This document shows, piece by piece, positions 61,681 through 64,000 of a stretch of 64,000 nt of DNA. The notes under the pieces were generated by a model, which had not been told where the DNA came from, made no database searches, and worked only from the letters and a program-made list of their open reading frames with translations. Within the stretch, counting starts at the first letter, position 1. Each line of letters starts with the position of its first letter. The translations under genes were made by a program, and so were the position numbers. This DNA comes from Plecoglossus altivelis (taxonomy: Eukaryota; Chordata; Actinopteri; Osmeriformes; Plecoglossidae): contig BROE01000027.1 in NCBI GenBank assembly GCA_036571765.1, forward strand, positions 11,509,480 to 11,573,479, in the 5' to 3' direction.

Positions 61681-62761
61681 GAATCCAAGGTGTTGTTCTA
61701 TGAGGTCAGTGCTTACACCGGCTTCAACGTTGCTGAATCTTTGACACATCTGGCCAGGTAAGAGTTACACCTGACACAGGTTATGGTTAGTAACAGGTTA
61801 GGTGATCGTTAAGAGGTGTTTCAGAGCATTGCTTCATGTGATAGAAGTGTTTCAGAGCAGTGTTTTATGGGATAGAGGTGTTTCAGAGCATTGCTTCATG
61901 TGATAGAAGTGTTTCAGAGCAGTGTTTTATGGGATAGAGGTTTTTCAGAGCATTGCTTCATGTGATAGAAGTGTTTCAGAGCAGTGTTTCATGGGATAGA
62001 AGTGTTTCAGAGCATTGCTTCATGTGATAAACAGGTGTTACAGAGCAGTGTCTTCGTGTAATAGAGGTGTTTCAGAGCAGTGTTTCATGTAATAGAGGTG
62101 TTTCAGAGCAGTGTCTTCGTGTAATAGAGGTGTTTCAGAGCAGTGTTTCATGTGATTTAGAGGTGTTTCAGAGCAGTGTTTTATGGGATAGAGGTGTTTC
62201 AGAGCAGTGCTTTATGGGATAGAGGTGTTTCAGAGCAGTGTTTCATGCGCTAAAAGGGTGTTTCAGAGAAGTGCTTCATGTGATAAACAGGTGTTTCAGA
62301 GCAGTGCTTTATGGGATAGAGGTGTTTCAGAGCAGTGTTTCATGTAATAGAGGTGTTTCAGAGCAGTGTTTCATGTAATAGAGGTGTTTCAGAGCAGTGT
62401 TTCATATGATTTAGTGGTGTTTCAGAGCAGTGTTTCATGTAATAGTGGTGTTTCAGAGCATTGCTTCATGTGATAAACAGGTGTTACAGAGCAGTGTCTT
62501 CGTGTAATAGAGGTGTTTCAGAGCAGTGCTTTATGGGATAGAGGTGTTTCAGAGCATTGCTTCATGTGATAAACAGGTGTTACAGAGCAGTGTCTTCGTG
62601 TAATAGAGGTGTTTCAGAGCAGTGTTTCATGTAATAGTGGTGTTTCAGAGCAGTGTTTCATGTGTCTATGCAGAGTCTTGAAAGATCAGGAGGACAGGGT
62701 GCGAGACACAACTGTTCTTCTGAGCGCCTTACCTGTTAAGAAGAAGGCCTGCTGTAAGTGA
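50485..62761 (+). CDS. cracr2a: cracr2a, EF-hand and Rab-GTPase protein (long form)
   Basis: CRACR2A (EFCAB4B, Rab46) binds Orai1/STIM1 and supports store-operated calcium entry; the long form is a large Rab GTPase on vesicles. Confident exons: 50485-50697, 52631-52742, 53117-53297, 53655-53801, 54982-55072, 55555-55650, 56280-56467, 56947-57018, 57107-57155, then 58784-58922, 60261-60342, 60703-60817, 61023-61124, 61681-61757 and 62674-62761. Linker exons 57289-57374 and about 57871-58500 are less sure. All phases agree in the confident blocks. Order: degenerate EF-hand ([18 protein letters not shown]), canonical EF-hand loop [12 protein letters not shown], coiled coil, acidic linker, GTPase with [24 protein letters not shown] and SAY, and C-terminal KKKACCK. 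RASEF was the other candidate; [27 protein letters not shown] and [11 protein letters not shown] decide for CRACR2A. Two starts are possible: 50485 or 50527. Confidence 0.93.
51083..51606. other. assembly gap (524 N)
   Basis: It lies in cracr2a intron 1, entered from a pyrimidine-rich CCCTCGTCCCTC repeat (50935-51082) and left through a C homopolymer. Confidence 1.
51820..51865. repeat. GCGCGC/(CA)n microsatellite
   Basis: A short alternating tract, GCGCGCACACACAC and onward, in cracr2a intron 1. Confidence 0.85.
52197..52622. repeat. GT-rich repeat before cracr2a exon 2
   Basis: About 420 bases of (GT)n with TGTGTCTCTATG, TGTGGCTG and GTCTGTCTTT interruptions. It abuts the exon 2 acceptor, leaving only CCATCCCCACAG between. 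Confidence 0.95.
52631..52742 (+). CDS. cracr2a: cracr2a exon 2 (second EF-hand)
   Basis: It encodes [20 protein letters not shown] and [17 protein letters not shown]. The loop has D1, D3, N5, Y7, T9 and E12, so it should bind calcium. Position 6 is Ser rather than the usual Gly. Phase 0 in, 1 out. Confidence 0.95.
52755..52878. repeat. 37-bp tandem repeat, about 3 copies
   Basis: The unit contains TCCCTGTAGCTCTGCTGTGA and TTGGTTGATATCC. It lies in the intron directly after exon 2. Each copy includes a CCCTGTAG acceptor-like word. Confidence 0.85.
53117..53297 (+). CDS. cracr2a: cracr2a exon 3
   Basis: It encodes [17 protein letters not shown] and [20 protein letters not shown], with the acidic EDEE stretch and MLLDSLGA matching MLMDRLGA of human CRACR2A. 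Phase 1 in, 2 out (GTGAGC donor). Confidence 0.93.
53340..53470. mobile_element. truncated fold-back MITE copy
   Basis: It shares CTGCTCCAGCACACCTGATT and TTATCAGGCTTCCACAGAGC with the complete element at 55985-56194 but lacks the matching right end. Confidence 0.65.
53655..53801 (+). CDS. cracr2a: cracr2a exon 4
   Basis: The acceptor is CCTCCAG before TCCAGGGG, chosen because phase 2 then gives [20 protein letters not shown] and [17 protein letters not shown]. This is the family's conserved EPHLLSNFE block leading into the coiled coil. Phase 2 out. Confidence 0.93.
53850..54062. mobile_element. hAT-like MITE copy with inverted ends
   Basis: The left end TTTTCAACCCTGGTCCTTAG and right end AAGGACCAGAGTTGAAAAC are imperfect inverted repeats about 200 bases apart. 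Internal ACACACCTGATTCAAATCAA pairs with TTTGAATCAGGTGCGTT. It lacks coding capacity. Confidence 0.65.
54165..54230. repeat. (GT)n microsatellite
   Basis: Nearly pure GT repeat of about 60 bases. A GTGCGTGC variant block lies at 54722-54805. Confidence 0.95.
54722..54805. repeat. GTGC-rich microsatellite
   Basis: GTGTGCGTGCGTGCATGCGT-type alternating tract in the cracr2a intron before exon 5. Confidence 0.9.
54982..55072 (+). CDS. cracr2a: cracr2a exon 5 (coiled coil)
   Basis: It encodes [20 protein letters not shown] and [10 protein letters not shown], matching human IQHLYEEMEQQIKSEKEQ. Phase 2 in, 0 out at a GTAATG donor. Its last dozen bases and donor recur in the following intron. Confidence 0.95.
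55061..55325 (+). repeat. about 46-bp repeat containing the cracr2a exon 5 donor, 6 copies
   Basis: The unit is a form of ATTCTACTCAAGGTAATGTA plus GTAACAGACTAGTCTACTGT and TATGG. The first copy is the real exon end. GTAATG is kept in copies 1, 3 and 6 and changed to ATAATG in copies 2, 4 and 5. Confidence 0.93.
55555..55650 (+). CDS. cracr2a: cracr2a exon 6 (coiled coil)
   Basis: 96 bases, phase 0 on both sides. It encodes [20 protein letters not shown] and [12 protein letters not shown], then a GTGAGT donor. Three further in-frame copies of the donor region follow, so longer forms of this exon are possible, ending at 55707, 55764 or 55821. Confidence 0.95.
55638..55866 (+). repeat. 57-bp repeat containing the cracr2a exon 6 donor, 4 copies
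   Basis: Each unit reads AAGCAGAGGAGGGTGAGTGA, GCGCTGGCCTCAGGATGCTC, AGGGAGTCATCTCAAAC. The copies are almost identical and all four AGG/GTGAGT donors are intact. 57 is 19 codons, and no stop occurs in frame through all units. Confidence 0.97.
55976..56203. mobile_element. complete hAT-like MITE with target-site duplication
   Basis: The element at 55985-56194 is flanked on both sides by CCCCTAAAG (55976-55984 and 56195-56203). Its ends, CAGGTGTGTCAAACTCAGGT and ACCTGAGTTCAACACCT, are inverted repeats. The inner halves also pair (CACACCTGAATCTAA with TTAGAATCAGGTGTGC), making a fold-back element of about 210 bases with no coding capacity. Confidence 0.8.
56280..56467 (+). CDS. cracr2a: cracr2a exon 7 (coiled coil)
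   Basis: 188 bases after CCTCGTCAG. It encodes [40 protein letters not shown] and ARLHQERE, matching human KLKLTNQELARELERT. It ends in phase 2 (AT of Met) at a GTAGGA donor; the next exon supplies G. Confidence 0.93.
56449..56712 (+). repeat. repeat containing the cracr2a exon 7 donor, 3 copies, in a CA-rich intron
   Basis: CTGCACCAGGAGAGGGAGAT followed by GTAGGAG occurs at the exon end and again with donor position 56572/56573. A third decayed copy (CTGCAACAGGAAAGGGAGAT) at about 56688 has ATTGGA in place of GTAGGA. Interrupted (CA)n separates the copies. Confidence 0.88.
56710..56820. repeat. CA-rich microsatellite
   Basis: (CA)n with CTCA and AACACTT interruptions before cracr2a exon 8. 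Confidence 0.85.
56947..57018 (+). CDS. cracr2a: cracr2a exon 8
   Basis: After CCTCTCAG it encodes [20 protein letters not shown] and DLLR, the human [23 protein letters not shown] block. Phase 2 out at a GTAAAA donor. The intron reads TAA directly in frame after Arg. Confidence 0.95.
57107..57155 (+). CDS. cracr2a: cracr2a exon 9
   Basis: Encodes [17 protein letters not shown] between TTTGAAG and a strong GTGAGT donor (phase 2 in, 0 out). It matches the ERNKHLRDERDIC block that occurs only in the long form. The open frame beyond the donor to a TAG at 57357 could be an alternative end. Confidence 0.8.
57289..57374 (+). CDS. cracr2a: cracr2a exon 10 (tentative linker exon)
   Basis: After AACCTTCAG, phase 0, it encodes [20 protein letters not shown] and QPVKR, with a GTGGGT donor in phase 2. 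Position and basic character fit the segment after DIC in the long form, and the phase fits the next acceptor. The sequence similarity is weak. Confidence 0.5.
57871..58500 (+). CDS. cracr2a: cracr2a exon 11 (acidic linker, reading frame unclear)
   Basis: It is entered after CGTCTCTAAG in phase 2, giving [20 protein letters not shown] and an open Ser/Pro-rich frame to TGA at 58367-58369. The stretch most like a CRACR2A acidic linker ([14 protein letters not shown], then [20 protein letters not shown]) lies in the frame one base earlier. The following [15 protein letters not shown] is out of frame again by one base after VRPQ. Either two single-base errors or small hidden introns disrupt it. 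The 3' border is not fixed; the next exon needs phase 0. Confidence 0.4.
58545..58770. repeat. GT then CT-rich tract before the GTPase exons
   Basis: (GT)n at 58548-58582 followed by CTCTCTTTCTCTCCC-type pyrimidine sequence up to the acceptor at 58783. Confidence 0.85.
58784..58922 (+). CDS. cracr2a: cracr2a GTPase exon 1 (P-loop)
   Basis: Phase 0 in, 1 out. It encodes [20 protein letters not shown], the G1 motif GNSSVGKTS, and the switch I region [11 protein letters not shown] with its conserved Thr. Confidence 0.95.
58930..59100. repeat. GT-rich interrupted repeat
   Basis: (GT)n blocks with AAGAGAGACAGTGTGTG repeated twice (58988 and 59061). A further pure (GT)n block is at 59300-59330. 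Confidence 0.85.
59665..59748. repeat. possible SINE-like fragment
   Basis: TTGTCTGCTGTCTAAAAGGG, then GCAGGGTCAAATCCCTCCCC. The GGGTCAAATCC word resembles a tRNA B box as in tRNA-derived SINEs. There is no cloverleaf and no A box I can place. Confidence 0.3.
59748..60284 (+). repeat. minisatellite containing the acceptor and 5' edge of cracr2a GTPase exon 2, about 13 copies
   Basis: Units read GACAACGTGATTGTGTGTGT TAGGTATTGACTACAGTGTG AAGACTTAAGG, in full and shortened versions. The last copy is the real intron-exon border at 60260/60261. About seven of the upstream copies contain exon-derived GTATTGACTACAGTG. Confidence 0.96.
60261..60342 (+). CDS. cracr2a: cracr2a GTPase exon 2 (switch II)
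   Basis: Phase 1 in, 2 out. It encodes [20 protein letters not shown] and DTAGQER, including the G3 motif WDTAGQE. Confidence 0.95.
60703..60817 (+). CDS. cracr2a: cracr2a GTPase exon 3
   Basis: Phase 2 in, 0 out. It encodes [20 protein letters not shown] and [18 protein letters not shown], a typical Rab YRSIT and VMYDVT region. Confidence 0.95.
61023..61124 (+). CDS. cracr2a: cracr2a GTPase exon 4 (NKxD)
   Basis: Phase 0 on both sides, between TTTCCCAG and GTGAGT. It encodes [20 protein letters not shown] and [14 protein letters not shown], with G4 motif NKMD. Confidence 0.95.
61376..61466. repeat. GGGA-rich tract
   Basis: GGAGGGACAGAGGGAGGGAG-type purine repeats in the intron after the NKxD exon. 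Confidence 0.85.
61540..61678. repeat. CT then (GT)n microsatellite
   Basis: TCTCTCTCTGTGTCTC repeats lead into about 65 bases of pure (GT)n that end in TGTAG, the acceptor of the next exon. Confidence 0.95.
61681..61757 (+). CDS. cracr2a: cracr2a GTPase exon 5 (SAY)
   Basis: Phase 0 in, 2 out at GTAAGA. It encodes [20 protein letters not shown] and LTHLAR. The G5 position reads SAY rather than the SAK of most Rabs, as in human CRACR2A. Confidence 0.95.
61775..62668. repeat. about 36-bp minisatellite GTGTTTCAGAGCAGTG, about 24 copies
   Basis: Units read GTGTTTCAGAGCAGTGTTTC plus ATGTAATAGAG, with variants TTATGGGATAGAG, TTCATGTGATAAACAG and TCTTCGTGTAATAGAG. The array fills almost the whole last intron of cracr2a, up to six bases before the acceptor. 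Confidence 0.96.
62674..62761 (+). CDS. cracr2a: cracr2a last exon
   Basis: It encodes [20 protein letters not shown] then VKKKACCK, with TGA at 62759-62761. The twin cysteines one residue from the end resemble a Rab prenylation site, though CCK is not a classic CC or CXC end. Confidence 0.95.
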
Positions 62762-62995
62762 CCACACACACACACACACACACACACATACATGCACCAC
62801 ATCACACATCAGACTTGGTAGACTTTGGAGACCCCCAATAAAGCTTGTGTTTATGCAATGGTACGACACCCCCCCCTCACGTCCACACACACACACAACA
62901 CACACACGACACAAACACAACCACACACAAACACAAACAAACAAACACACACACATCAACACACACACGCACCCCCTCTCACACACACACACACA
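62762..62995. repeat. CA-rich tracts in the cracr2a 3' UTR and beyond
   Basis: (CA)n begins immediately after the stop codon (62763-62785). A second interrupted block, with ACACAAACACAAACAAACAA and CACACGCACC, covers 62885-62995. Confidence 0.9.
62837..62842 (+). terminator. cracr2a poly(A) signal AATAAA
   Basis: The canonical hexamer lies 76 bases after the stop, in CCCCCAATAAAGCTTGTG, followed by TGTGTTTATG. It gives a short 3' UTR. Confidence 0.7.
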
Positions 62996-62999
62996 ACAT

Positions 63000-64000
63000 C
63001 CTATGACGTTCAATGTGTTTTTTTAAGTTTCACATTTGTTTTCATGAAGTGTTGTTAAAGTTCTAACCTACCAATGATTTAAGATGGATACACGAGTTTG
63101 ACTTAAATCTATGCTTCAAAGTTGACTTCAATTGTGACTTCTGTAAATCTTTTGAGTTGTAACTTTCTCTAGAAAACTACTGTGTAATGTTTTTATAAAT
63201 GGCAAATATTAGACATCATAGATGCAGCTCCTAATGTCGATACTGTTGAACCTAGATAATCATACATGTACTATTTAATATAAATGTGTTTTTGAGAAAT
63301 AGAATAATGTATGGGGATTACAGTTCATGAAATGTGATTAACGTCAAAGAAAATACAGATTTGGAGTTGGTGAAAATGAAATTCAACGTGTAAATAAGTG
63401 TGATCCTGATCAAATTGATCAACATAAGCAACATTAGTCGTAGTCGTTTTAAGAATTGATGGTACTCATTAAATAACTGCAATTCTTTTGTCTTTGTATT
63501 GGTTTATTCTGTTGTTCATCTTATGCACACCATCCTGCTAAACCACTTCAAATGTTCTGGGCATTTCTAACTTCATGTGACTGTGCACATCCTTCAGGGC
63601 ACTATAGGTTGGAAACACAATGCCTCTTGTCGCACATCAAATCATAAACTATGAAATCAGACAACTTTTAAGGTCAGAATCCCTAAACATGCAAGTATCT
63701 TTGAAACATCTTTTTATAACTGAACAAAATACACCGTACAACATAACACTTGAAAAGAACATTTACTTTCCTGTCTGGGAGACTACCCTTTTCATAATTA
63801 TAATACTGTTTTTATTTTCAAAAGAATTCCAAGGGGCTCTTCTACTGTGTAAAATGGATCATTTCTTTGCAAAGACGTTAACGCAGACTTCAATACCTCT
63901 GATACCTTTACTCAAAACACTATGAATGGTTTACAAAATCCATTTAAAATCAAGTTCATTAAGGATATTACATTCAGAGTTGTGTCAGGAAAAAAAAACG
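63000..64000. other. AT-rich intergenic DNA, no gene seen
   Basis: No exon, RNA gene or repeat array could be supported. The open frame at 63620-63925 has no recognisable motif and average intergenic composition. Confidence 0.6.

Noticed and set aside
50485..62761. Assignment of the EF-hand/Rab gene to rasef
   Set aside because: RASEF lacks the [16 protein letters not shown] and NKHLRDERD blocks that are present here, and its GTPase motifs differ (for example GDAAVGKSS).
63620..63925. 101-codon open frame near the right edge
   Set aside because: AT-rich DNA with no motif, no homology I can recognise and no splice signals.

Overview
The window is nuclear DNA from a ray-finned (teleost) fish. 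Evidence: spliced vertebrate genes with GT-AG introns, very dense (CA)n, (GA)n and minisatellite arrays, teleost-type interspersed repeats, and three runs of N from a draft assembly. No bacterial, viral or organellar gene was seen.

Four protein genes can be assembled exon by exon. (1) tmtc2, minus strand: exon 1 at 27075-27157, exon 2 at 708-1320, the rest beyond the left edge; intron 1 is about 25.8 kb and fills most of the left half. (2) mettl25, minus strand, 35526-46881: ten exons found; the expected exon 7 is missing and probably lies in the assembly gap at 39534-39899. (3) ccdc59, plus strand, 47225-48500: four exons, complete, head to head with mettl25 across a 343-bp shared promoter interval. 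(4) cracr2a, plus strand, 50485-62761: long (Rab-GTPase) form with EF-hands, coiled coil, an acidic linker and a complete small-GTPase domain; the linker exon reads badly. The order and orientation ccdc59 / mettl25 / tmtc2 is as I know it from human chromosome 12q21; cracr2a beside them is a fish-side neighbour.

Layout: 1-707 intron repeats; 708-1320 tmtc2 exon 2; 1321-27074 intron rich in repeats; 27075-27560 tmtc2 exon 1 and putative promoter; 27560-35525 intergenic with minisatellites; 35526-46881 mettl25; 46882-47224 shared promoter; 47225-48560 ccdc59; 48900-50350 probable 5' leader of cracr2a; 50485-62842 cracr2a; 62843-64000 no gene seen.

The most unusual signal is a recurrent one: several minisatellites in cracr2a, and one in mettl25, have a repeat unit that contains the neighbouring exon edge together with its splice site. 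They form ladders of extra 5' or 3' splice sites next to real exons. In cracr2a exon 6 the 57-bp unit keeps the reading frame, so choice of donor could add 19, 38 or 57 residues to the coiled coil. The genes act in different processes (ER O-mannosylation, methyl transfer, ribosome biogenesis or transcription, calcium entry and vesicle traffic) and do not form a pathway.
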